Below, piece by piece: positions 1 through 10,326 of a stretch of 64,000 nt of DNA; position 1 is the first letter of the stretch, and each line of letters begins with the position of its first letter. Below the pieces are notes generated by a model that was given only the letters and a program-made list of their open reading frames with translations, was not told the DNA's origin and did not search any database. The stretch is taken from positions 2,914,001-2,978,000 of the forward strand of contig NC_063069.1 of NCBI RefSeq assembly GCF_022605165.1. Direction: 5' to 3'. Source of the DNA: Purpureocillium takamizusanense. Lineage: Eukaryota > Ascomycota > Sordariomycetes > Hypocreales > Ophiocordycipitaceae. The position numbers and the translations under genes are program-made.

Positions 1-1607
1 GGTACTAGGTATTGTTGGCACATTATCGACCTCCGAGTCTGAAACTCAAGGTCGATGCTGCTGCGATGGGCGTAGCCCAGCTGCTCCGCGGTTTTCCCTT
101 TCGACCCCAATGCTTCTCTGTGCATGTGGGATGGCGGGGCTCGGATTTACACAGGTCTATCAATCGCCTTCCGCACAGAGGCTTGTTGGAAGCGGTGGCA
201 AAATGTCAGCTGGCGGCACGTGGGACGCTTGAGCCGGGGCCTCCCCACGCCCATCCCGCCGATGCCCGGGCGGGATCTGCAACTGAAGGCACATCTCGTC
301 ACAGCAGACAGGACTCAACCAGGGCCGTTGTATCTGCGACGGTGTGTGGTAATTTTGATGCTGATGCCGCATTGGGCACGCTCCGGAGAATGGCTGCGGC
401 AGGCAGTGCTTCCTGCCAAGTGCCACTTGCGACGCCCCTGGCTACTTCGTAGGAGCTTCAAGGGTTTGCGAGTCTTGTTTTGGCCACCACAATAGCATCT
501 CATGCCTCTCCGTGCCCCGGCCTCAGAGAACTGTGACAGGCGCGTGTTGTCCCTGACCCGAACCAAAGAGGGGGGGCGGCTGTTGTTCCAACGGTCATTA
601 GCATGTCCGCGCGGATTCAATACTTTGGCCCTGGTCGCCTTGTTCTTCCACTACACTTGCACAACTGCACTGTATGGACGAGGCACTGTACAGTGCACAG
701 GCAATGGCCCAACAGCTCTCTATCTCGTCATACCTACTTCGTACGTTAGAAGGTCCATTCGTCAGACTTGTGTCTGCCGTTGGCGTTGGCGATGTCTTAT
801 TCCATGTCACCGAATCCGTGCCTTGCGTGCGTGGTGTTTGCTGGCCAAGCAGCTCCATGCTCGCTGCGTTATTGTGCATTAGCGCACGACACCAGTTCGT
901 CCCCATGAGCATCATGTGCAAGCCCGCCAATGTCTAGCGAGTGGTCCACCCCATGGACTGGACGATGTGACAGTCTGACGCTGGAAATCTCGTTAGTACT
1001 AGGTCCATACCTGGTAGTTCTAACTAACGTCGCCTCCCCTCGTAAGACCGTAGCGTCCACGTAAACGATCGGCTCAGCGGCCGGGGTTTAGAGGAAGTTC
1101 GTTGAAACCCCAACGGGGTTCCACTTGACAGATGGGACCGGTGGATCGTGTAATCACAATCGCAATCGATCTTGTATTAACGGGGATCTATCCGTGGATC
1201 CTTGGCCGGTCTCGGCAGCCTGCTGTTTGAGCGCGGTCACAAAGACCAGGGCGCGACACCTTCCTACGATCAATGCACCCTCTCGTTAGCTCTGCCCGTC
1301 TAGTTAAGACAACGAAGGCATATGGCATCGTAGCCAGACGGCACACCTTCCGGCACCACTACGGGCGAGCGACTGCAGGAGAGGTAACTTCGAAATACAA
1401 AGGTGTCGGAGAAGGAGCAGGGTTCCTCTTCGGGCCACATGACGCCGGCGTTCCGACAGGTGGGTCGACAAGTCACGTGATTTCGCGATCATCTGGCTCC
1501 AGTGCCAGGCCCCGTTCACGTCACCCAAGATTCACGTTGCCTCGCTCGTGCACGCTGCCCGCAGAGCCAAGGTCACGCGGGATACGATCCCGCAGAAGAC
1601 CGCAAAG
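1..1607. other. Leading region without a recognisable gene
   Basis: GC-balanced sequence with only short, mutually overlapping open frames on both strands; none has a recognisable motif or conserved-looking composition. The last few hundred bases should contain the promoter and leader of the downstream rad3 gene. Short repeats of GTACTA/TACCT type occur near 990-1030. I see nothing else that can be named. Confidence 0.6.
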
Positions 1608-4524
1608 ATGAGATTTGACATTGAGTACGGATGCAGCCCTGCTACTCTCCACCAGCCTGACTTGAATACGCTGACTTTTGCAAGCGGCCTGCCCGTTCTG
1701 TTTCCGTATCCGAGGATTTATCCTGGTACGTGTGCCTGCTGCTCTTCTTTGCCCCAACTTCGCTAACGACGTGATAGAGCAATATGCGTTGGTGACCCTC
1801 AATAGCTCCCGCTGCAACCAATCGTACTAACTGCGCCTTCACAATCGCCAGCTACATGTGCGATCTCAAGAGTCAGTTTTGCTCAACTTCACACTGCCTC
1901 ACGCACAATTGTGTCGTCCAGTTGTGTCTTCATCACTGACAGGTCCCTGGAAACCGCTAGAAACCCTCGATGCAGGTGGTCACTGCGTCTTGGAGATGCC
2001 CTCAGGAACAGGGAAGACCGTGTCGCTTCTCTCCCTCATCGTGGCCTATCAGCAGCACATGCCTGAGAAGCGAAAGCTTATTTACTGCTCGCGTATGTAA
2101 AGCTAGCCACGGATTCCGCTCCTGCCTAACGTCGATTCAAGGGACCATGTCAGAGATCGAAAAGGCTCTTGTTGAGTTGAAAGCCTTGATGAAGTATCGC
2201 GCGGATCAGCTTGGGTACGAAGAAGACTTCCGTGGGCTCGGTCTCACTAGCCGGAAGAACTTATGCCTTCACCCCTCCGTGAAGCGTGAAAAGAGCGGCT
2301 CTGTCGTCGACGCCCGGTGCAGAAGCTTGACTGCTGGGTTCGTCAAGGAAAAGAAGGATCGCGGCGAGAGTGTCGACGTCTGCGTATACCATGATGTTCG
2401 TCAGACAACTCCTCTGCCGACCCCATCTGCTTTATGCAAGGTTCAAGAATTGACCTCTTCGCGCCTCAGAATTTAGATCTGCTAGAACCTCACAATCTGA
2501 TACCCAACGGAGTGTGGACCTTCGACGGTATTCTGCGCTATGGAGAGGAGCATAAGCAGTGTCCATACTTCACTGCACGGCGGATGGTAAGTCGTGCCCC
2601 GAGACTTCGCTCGCAATTGTTGATTAGCTATTAGATGCAATACTGCAACGTCGTCATTTTCTCATACCATTACCTGCTCGATCCAAAAATAGCCGAACGG
2701 GTCTCCCGAGATTTTTCTAAAGACTGCATCGTCGTCTTCGACGAGGCGCATAACATCGACAATGTTTGCATCGAGTCTTTAAGTACCGACATCACTGAAG
2801 ATTCTTTGAGAAGAGCCACCCGCGGCGCGCACAACCTGGAGCAAAAAATCTCAGACATGCGAGACACTGATCAGGAACAGCTCCAGAACGAGTACCAGAA
2901 GTTGGTACAAGGCCTCCGTGAGGCAGACGAAGCGCGCCAGGAGGACGCTTTCATGTCAAATCCAGGTATGATCCACAGCCAACCTCTGGGCGTCGACAGA
3001 GCATTAATCGGCTCCAGTACTTCCCGAGGACCTTTTGAAAGAAGCCGTGCCAGGCAACATCAGACGAGCAGAACACTTCGTTGCATTCCTCAAGAGGTTC
3101 ATCGAGTATCTCAAGGTCTGTTTGCCCTCAAGGCGTTGTTTCCATGGTACCTAACATCTTCCTGGTAGACTCGCATGAAGGTGCGGCAGGTCATTTCAGA
3201 GACACCGCCCTCTTTCTTGGCGCACCTTAAGGAGCACACTTTTATCGAGAAGAAACCACTCAGGTTCTGTGCCGAGCGCCTGACGTCGCTTGTCCGAACA
3301 TTGGAACTCACAAACATTGAGGACTACCAACCTCTTCAAGAAGTCGCCACTTTTGCCACACTAGTTGCGACGTATGAGAAGGGGTTCTTACTCATTCTTG
3401 AACCATACGAATCCGACACCGCCGAGGTTCCCAACCCTATTTTACATTTCACCTGCCTCGATGCGGCAATTGCGATTCGTCCAGTGTTCGAGAGATTCTA
3501 CTCAGTGATCATCACCTCGGGTACTATCTCTCCGCTGGAGATGTACCCTAAGATGTTGGACTTCTCCACTGTCATTCAGGAATCGTACAGCATGACACTT
3601 GCTCGTCGGTCCTTCTTGCCCATGATCGTGACCAGAGGCAGCGACCAAGCCTCCATCTCAACTAGTTTCCAGGTCCGCAACGAACCTAGTGTTGTGCGAA
3701 ACTACGGCACTCTTCTGACCGAATTCGCCAAAATAACTCCCGATGGTCTGGTTGTCTTCTTTCCGTCTTATCTCTATATGGAGTCCATCATCAGCATGTG
3801 GCAGGGCATGGGCATTCTAGACGAGGTATGGAAATACAAGCTTATTCTGGTCGAAACGCCGGATGCGCAGGAGACTTCGTTGGCCCTCGAGACGTACAGG
3901 ACAGCCTGCTGCAATGGCAGAGGCGCGATACTGCTCTGTGTCGCGCGAGGAAAGGTCTCGGAGGGTATCGACTTCGACCACCAGTACGGCCGTACTGTGC
4001 TTTGCATAGGCGTGCCTTTTCAGTACACCGAATCAAGAATCCTGAAGGCCCGGCTCGAGTTCCTGAGAGAGACCTATCGCATCAAAGAGAACGACTTTTT
4101 GTCTTTTGACGCAATGCGTCACGCCGCCCAATGCCTGGGCCGAGTGCTGCGAGGCAAGGATGACTACGGTATCATGGTTCTTGCCGACCGTCGGTTTCAA
4201 AAGAAACGGAGTCAACTGCCCAAGTGGATCAACCAGGGTCTTCTCGACGCCGACGTCAATCTGAGCACCGATATGGCCGTGAGCAGCGCACGGAGGTTCC
4301 TTCGCACCATGGCGCAGCCCTTCCGCGCAAAGGACCAAGAGGGGATCAGCACGTGGGGCTACCAAGACCTTAGAGAACACAAGGAAAAAATGGACGCGGA
4401 GAGAAAACGCGAAGAGGAGGAGGCGCAGCGTAATGTGACGGTCAAGGACCTCGCCAGCTTGAACACTTATGAATACGACGACGAAGAGCTGGATCAGGAA
4501 ATGATGGAGTTGGACGACTTCTGA
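1608..4524 (+). CDS. rad3: Rad3/XPD 5'-3' DNA helicase of TFIIH
   Basis: ATP-dependent 5'-3' iron-sulphur helicase of TFIIH, acting in the nucleus in nucleotide excision repair and RNA polymerase II initiation. Ten exons: 1608-1624, 1685-1725, 1778-1787, 1852-1871, 1961-2092, 2142-2395, 2470-2586, 2635-2965, 3018-3115, 3169-4524, giving 791 residues, close to yeast Rad3 (778). Walker A is SGTGKT with the lysine at 48, the same number as the known yeast Walker lysine. Four FeS cysteines fall at 115, 133, 154 and 189. The DEAH box is at 233-236. Motif VI (QCLGRVLRG) lies near 659. The C-terminus is acidic. The ATG was chosen because [19 protein letters not shown] matches the family N-terminus once the first introns are removed. 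Exons 1-4 are tiny (17, 41, 10, 20 nt); introns have CTAAC or CTGAC branch points. Family known; exon borders inferred, and all phases close. Confidence 0.95.
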
Positions 4525-4862
4525 ATTGTCAACCTGAGCATCCGCCATTCCCCAATCGCTACACGACGGCGATCGAAGCTGAGCTGAGCACTGTCCTGCA
4601 AGAGACTGGGTCTCGATCAAACGACACCTTACAGCAGATATCAGAGCGTCATGGTGTCAGTGGTGCAATGCTCTATCAATTGCTAGAAAGGTGAACCACA
4701 GTCAAATGTACTTTGGACAAGCGCTTTCCATTCGGCACTGGAAGTGGAGTTGTTATCAAAACGGCTGGCTACAGCCCCCTTGAACGCCTCGCTTGCTCCT
4801 AACAGTTGGTGAGCCTCACGGGTAAAAGGACCAAGCTCACCATAGCGCGCATGCTACCTAGA
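4525..4862. other. Convergent 3' intergenic segment
   Basis: 338 bp between the stop codons of rad3 (+) and the DDHD lipase (-). It presumably holds both 3' UTRs and polyadenylation signals. No gene or strong hairpin was seen. Confidence 0.6.
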
Positions 4863-7840
4863 CTATTGGGTAGCGGGGGAAAAACGCTTGCCTGCCTTGA
4901 CGGCCCTCAGTGCGGGCACGGTGAAGGCTCTACCTGGTCTCCTCGCAATCTCGATGCAAAGCATGCGAATGAAGTCCTGGTTAGTCCAGTAGCTCGTATG
5001 GGCGCTGAGCATGTTGAGATATTGGATCTCGAGAGGACCACCTCCCGACTTAAGGAACCAATCGATCTGCCCGTTGTCATTGAGGAGAAGAAATTTCTTC
5101 TCGGCAATTTCCTCGCGACTGAAGTCATGAACCTCCAATTCCAACTGTGAGGGCAGTCGTACTGTTGGCGGCCGTTCTGCTTCCATAGCGAGGATATCGG
5201 GGGCCGGGGCCATGCCTGGAACAACGTTACGTACAGCGTCTCCGATAGATTTCAAGATTGATGTTGTCGTACTGGGGACGTAGGCAACCTTGAGGCCAGA
5301 CGCATACGCCGGGTCCACTGCACCGTTGAGCAGGTAGGCAATCGGATCCTCCTTGGCAAGGATGTTGTAGATGTTGTCCACGGCCAGGCATCCGAGGGTG
5401 CCCGTTTCTCCGACAACAGACTTTGCAGTAACATCAGTTGGGTCAGCTCCAGGCTTGCGCTGTCCGCGCCGTGGCACGAGGGTACCGCGCTCGAGCAGAA
5501 GGAAAAATCCAGCGGGGCTACCTAGGAGGAAGAGGTTGCACGTGTCGAACTCGAAGAAGCTTGTTGCGGGCTCGGGTCGCGAGAGGTCAAGCCTTGGCAC
5601 CCTTGTTGGCTGATGCGAGAGGATATCGAGCGCCATGGCGCTACCCAGAGAGTGCGCAATGAGATGAACTCTTCCCTTCTCGGCGAAGCCAGGATTGTTC
5701 CGGCACCAGAGTCGATATACCCGGTTCGCCTCAGACACTAGGGCCTTGATCATTTTGCCCTTGTGGTGGGACATATAGAAGGGGATGTCGAACATGACAT
5801 CGGACATCATGCTGCGGACGGCTGGGATGGTGCTCGGTTCAATGTCTTTCAGTGCGAAAGAGTCGGCGGACCGCGCTGCCTCGTCTTCCTCTCGAACAGG
5901 GCCGCCGTCCTCAAAGGACAAACCAGTCCTCCAGTTAAGAGGCAGAATCATGAGGCCATTTTGGTCCTTCCGTATTATTTCTCGGACGAGCGGATTGCTC
6001 ATCTCCAAGTTAACGGCTCTTCGGAAGCCATTGATGGCATGGGTAAAATGGAAGCTCTCCACCCTTTCTGCAAACTTTTGCCCAATCCCGTGAGCTACAA
6101 GAATCAGGTCGGTGACTTGATTGTCGCGCTTGGCTGCCTTGCATGCCGTGCATGTATTGCAGTTGTCCTCTTGCTGAAGCTCCTCAGTCGCTGACACAGC
6201 GGGTTGGCCTACAGTCACCCGCGTCTTTTCGTGAAGGCGGTCCCAGGTGTGACGATCAAATCCTCTGATGACGGGTACCCCAACAGTAAAACCTTTCACT
6301 ATTTTGTTCAAAGGTGTCCTCCCATAGTATGCCGACGGTTTCAGGCTGGGCTTTAACAAGAACGCCTGCCCCTCGTCTTGGTAGATGACGTGATAGTTGG
6401 CAAATGGCCTATTAGACGGTCCTGAGGCAATGGCTGGCCCATTCAGAACAGGTTCGATGGAGCCTTGGCAGGCTGCTTCGCCTTGAGAGCAGCGTGAGGC
6501 GCAAAAAGGGTCAGAGGAAACACGTGCTTCAGCCTCAGCACCTTTTTTGTTCAAGTATGGCTGATGTGAGTCTTGTGGCCAGAGTAAATGCGCCACTTTC
6601 TCCTCACCCAGTGGCCCAACATCTATGGCGCATCGAATTTCGTCGTTCCAGGTCTCAGTCCATGGACGCAACTCTTGATACCCAGCTTCAAGCTGGTTGG
6701 CGACAACAGGAGCGATTGGCAACATGGTGTCTCTGAGGTATGCATTAGTACCATACTGCCAAAAAAAATCCCCAAGAAACACATTGTTTACCTGTAGAAC
6801 CAGGTGGCTCTTGTTACTATTGCGATATCGTTGACTGGAGACCAATAAATCGGTTTCATCTGTAACAATGGGAGAGAGACTTTATGCAAGCGGGATACGC
6901 CAACAGGGACTTCCGCCATGCTCTTCACGCCCGGCATCACGGCATTTGAGTTCTCAAGATGTTCCAGTAGCGCTGGAGATGTATCGCGATCTGCAGAGCC
7001 TCCATCGTCCCGTCTAGCAGATGGAGCATTTGCAACGACGGCGGTGCGCGGAAGTGAAGTTGATCCCGACGCTGGATGACTGTCAAGGCTGACAACGCGC
7101 ACAAATGGTTTGCCTGAGATGCCATCATCACCGTGGTGGGCGCGTAAGGTCGCCCGCGCGCTGCTGGGTGTATGAGTCCGAGACGAGCTGCTGGTAAGCT
7201 GGGATGTCGAACGAGGCCGCCGCTTTGCATCAGAGCTCTCGTTGTGGGCACGCTGAAGATGTTCATTGTCTTTGCCACCGGGATGCCCCCGAGGACTGCT
7301 CGTCGGCGATATCTGCTCTTGGTTGTCAGCAGCACCGGGTCTACGCGAAGCGTTCATGGCCGTGAGAACGTCGCGCGCAACCTCCTCAATGCTCAATTGT
7401 GGGTCGTGTTTCCGGGACAAGCTACAGAAGCTGGTTTGCAACCCTTCCGAGACACTCATGAGGAGTTCGGTGCAACATGGGACAATGGAAGCCCGCGTGA
7501 CTGCATTTGAAGGATCTAATGTGGAGGCGGCATGAGGGTGCTTCTCTCGGTGATCCATCGCCAGCATTTGAACGAGCGTCTCTCTCTCTGCGAAGGCATT
7601 TCCCGGGGCCGAGCCCTCGAATTCGCGGCCAAGTCTGGACCCAAGGTGCCGGAGGCGGTCTGGCTGCGACGCAAGGTTCAGCCATGCCTTCTCTAGAGCA
7701 ATGTTGTCCTCGGTACTAAAGGGGCGAAGCTGCCGTTTTGAAGATCTCGGGTCGGACGTGCTGGCAGGGGAGCCTGTTGATAGGGGGTCATCGATAGGGA
7801 TGAGGGATGAATAGAAGAATTGGGCGGCGGTCGGAGGCAT
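4863..7840 (-). CDS. DDHD-domain phospholipase (PA-PLA1 / yeast Ddl1 type)
   Basis: Predicted intracellular phospholipase A1-like serine hydrolase of the DDHD family (yeast YOR022C/Ddl1; mammalian DDHD1/2), which acts on phosphatidic acid and other glycerophospholipids. Two exons on the minus strand, 7840-6792 and 6732-4863, with a 59-nt intron (6733-6791) giving 972 residues. The splice joins ATWFYR to DTMLPIAP, a conserved block of the family. The nucleophile motif AHSLGSAMAL is near residue 709, followed by DTCNLFLLGSPAGFFLLLE and, in the DDHD region, LLNGAVDPAYASGLKVAYVP. The N-terminal third (roughly residues 60-320) is Ser/Pro/Arg-rich and looks disordered. The start used is the ATG before PPTAAQFFYSSLIPIDDPL, which has a purine at -3; an in-frame ATG at 7915 would add 25 residues, so the start is uncertain. 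It converges with rad3 and diverges from the bisphosphatase gene. Confidence 0.88.
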
Positions 7841-9324
7841 GTCGTTTTCGAGGGCTGGGTGGCGTACGGGAGCGAGGCGGCATCCGGGGCCGCGGGTGTG
7901 AGTTGGGGCTGCCATGCGGGCAATGGAGGGCGCGGGGCGACGCGCGATACGGCAGAGGCTGATTCGAGGTCGATAAGGTCGAGGAGTGAATGGTCTTTGT
8001 TGGTCTTCGGTCTTAGCCGAAGGTGCAGGGGTGATGCCAAAGCCAGCCCGTCGACAGGACAGACTGTTGCGAAGATTGCCGTCGTGACATTGCGAAGCGC
8101 ATGGGCAATTGTCGGAACGGGTCAGACAGTCAGGGGAGAAGAAGCAAAGTGTGTCGCGAGGCTGTCTGGCGGGAAGATGTTTCGGGAGACAGGGTTGCAC
8201 AGAAGCGACACGCTTCGGCTCGGCAGCAGATCATGCCGTGCCGTGTTGTCACGATTCACGAAGCTGCACACCTACTACAGGCGGCTGGAGCGTCGTCCAG
8301 ATGACGTGGGTGTGCGTGCGCGTCTCGGCCGCGGCAAGGCACCCTCGGCTCAGCCCTGCGGCCTGGTTGGCCAGCGGCACGTGGCGCCCGCCACCTCCAG
8401 GCAAAGACACTGCATCCACTGATCCCAGGTCAGTACGATGTACTAGACCTGGTACTTCGTACTATGGGGTATAGTACTTACTACCAAGGTACCAGAGAAC
8501 ATACTCCCCAAGATACAGTCGCGACTTCCATTTGTTTGTACTGGTGTGGAACTTCAATACCACTAAACGTTTGTAGCAGCGACCGCTGTCAATGAGGCTC
8601 GGCTACCTCCTCCATGTCGCGACTCCTCGGGCACGCTTGCCTATCGTGCGGACAGACGCCAAGGGCAGGTGCCACGAGCAGATTGCCGGCGCTGGGGGCA
8701 GGGCAGGCGCGCGGCTGGTGTGCGATGCGATGCGATAGAGCATGCGTGGCTGGAACTGAAGAGCTCAAGACACAATCAGTATCAAATTCGGCATCAGTGT
8801 TGACCGGCTGTGCTTACCTGTGTCCCGCCAGCTACCATTATACGAGTGCGTACCGTTAGTACCTAGACAAGGTATATAAGGTAGATAGACCTTACCTTGG
8901 TACTTTATCTCGAAAGCTTAGTAGGTGCCTTAGGAAACCCAAATCCCTCCTCCCCTGTCGTCGGCACTACGTAGTACTAAACTTCGTAGTGCCGCTGCAA
9001 AACAAGGTGTTATCTCGCACTGAGAAGGTTCATACGTACAGTAAGTTATACCTAGGTACCCAGGTAATACGCTTGCGTTTTCTGTCCTCCGCCTGGGTGG
9101 CCGGCCCGCAGACGGGTCGAAATAGTGGTGCGTCGCTGACGAGTGGGGATGGACGCCCACGCCACATCCATCCATCCATCCACAACCGACTCCACGACAT
9201 AACGTTAGTTACTGCGTACTACTTCGTACGTTAATAACCGCACATGAGAAGCACCATTTCGAACAATAAGCTCTGCCCACCGCGCAACTACGCATAACGC
9301 CCCGGCAGCGTCTGAGCCATCACC
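7841..9324. promoter_or_regulatory. Divergent promoter region of the DDHD lipase and bisphosphatase genes
   Basis: About 1.5 kb between the two start codons. Open frames here lack recognisable motifs, although minus-strand frames stay open upstream of the lipase start, so a missed 5' exon is possible. The centre holds two clusters of GTAC/TACC palindromic words (8440-8515 and 8835-9060). A TCCA tetranucleotide run lies near 9166-9182. Confidence 0.5.
8835..9060. repeat. Cluster of short GGTACC/CCTAGG/TACGTA palindromic words
   Basis: Dense short words such as CTAAGTACC-like, ACCTAGAC, GGTATATAAGG, TACTTCGTAC and CCTAGGTACC occur within about 230 bp; a related block is at 8440-8515. The same vocabulary recurs in most longer intergenic gaps of the window and is absent from the coding exons inspected. 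Seen directly; function unknown. Confidence 0.6.
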
Positions 9325-10326
9325 ATGGATCATCAACTCGAGCAGCTTCTGCCAGCACTGAGCGCCCGCCCAGCTCTCTGCAAGTCGCTGCTTCCGGGGC
9401 TTCTGGATTGCGTCGCCAACATCGCCCATGCCCTGCGCAAGTCGCACCATGTCGCCCTCGCTGGTACCGCAAATGCCTTCGGCGACGACCAGCTCAATGT
9501 CGACGTCGTGGCCGAGGACATTCTCCGCGCAGCCCTTTCCCGATGCCCAGCGGTTGCGACGGTTAGCAGCGAGGAGGACCCGACGGAACGGGTCGTCAAC
9601 AGCGCGTCAGCCTTTGCCGACAAGAGCGAGCGGTATGCCGTTGCGTTTGACCCGCTCGACGGGAGTTCCATTATTGGCCCCAACTGGACCGTCGGCACCA
9701 TCGTTGGCATTTGGGATGGCACATCGGCGCTGCGTCAGTCCCCTGCGGACAAGATGATTGCCGCCGTCCTCGGTATTTACGGCCCTCGCACCACCGCCAT
9801 CCTCGCCATCCGCCTCCCGGGGTCCGAGCCCGTGTGCTTGGAGATCGCCATCGGCGTCCGAAGCGAGAGTGGCCAGTGCTGCTCCACTATCCTCCGCCCT
9901 GCTGTGGCCTTTGCCAAAGCGCCGTTCAAGACGAGGTACTTTGCTCCAGCGAATCTACGGGCAGCCGCGGAATGTCCGTCGTACATGCGGCTTATTGCGC
10001 ACTTCGTGGAGAACAAATACACGCTGCGGTACAGTGGTGGTTTAGTCCCGGACCTGGTTCACGCCCTCGTCAAGGGCCATGGTGTGTACGTGTCGCCTGT
10101 CACCGCCACCAGCACGGCAAAGTTGCGTCGCCTGTATGAGCTCTGTCCAGTGGCGCTCGCCATGGAATGCGCCGGCGGCAGGGCCATTGACCCTGACACG
10201 GGCGACGACATTCTAGCGCGACCTCTGGATAGCTGCGACGAGAGGGCCGGCCTCGTGTGCGGCACTCCCGATGAGGTCAGCCTTGTGAGGGACTTCTTTC
10301 TCGGAGCTTTCGGGGTGAGTGAATGA
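9325..10326 (+). CDS. Sedoheptulose-1,7-/fructose-1,6-bisphosphatase-like sugar phosphatase
   Basis: Single exon, 333 residues, ATG in a good context (ACC before ATG). It belongs to the Mg-dependent, Li-sensitive FBPase superfamily. The metal-binding EED triad is near residue 92, and the signature AFDPLDGSSIIGPNW near 111-125. The downstream blocks VGTIVGIWDG, AAVLGIYGPRTT, NKYTLRYSGGLVPD and AKLRRLYELCPVALAMECAGG resemble plastid sedoheptulose-1,7-bisphosphatase more than classical gluconeogenic FBPase. Family assignment is firm; the exact substrate (sedoheptulose-1,7-bisphosphate versus fructose-1,6-bisphosphate) is an inference. No targeting peptide is evident, so a cytosolic enzyme acting around the pentose phosphate pathway is plausible. 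Nothing in the neighbourhood links to sugar metabolism. Confidence 0.85.
   Translation: MDHQLEQLLPALSARPALCKSLLPGLLDCVANIAHALRKSHHVALAGTANAFGDDQLNVDVVAEDILRAALSRCPAVATVSSEEDPTERVVNSASAFADKSERYAVAFDPLDGSSIIGPNWTVGTIVGIWDGTSALRQSPADKMIAAVLGIYGPRTTAILAIRLPGSEPVCLEIAIGVRSESGQCCSTILRPAVAFAKAPFKTRYFAPANLRAAAECPSYMRLIAHFVENKYTLRYSGGLVPDLVHALVKGHGVYVSPVTATSTAKLRRLYELCPVALAMECAGGRAIDPDTGDDILARPLDSCDERAGLVCGTPDEVSLVRDFFLGAFGVSE

Noticed and set aside
4033..4620. 195-codon antisense frame inside rad3
   Set aside because: Shadow of the rad3 coding exon; no independent features.
7820..8422. 200-codon plus-strand frame antisense to the lipase 5' region
   Set aside because: Mirrors GC-rich antisense openness; no motif. 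The lipase on the opposite strand is strongly supported.
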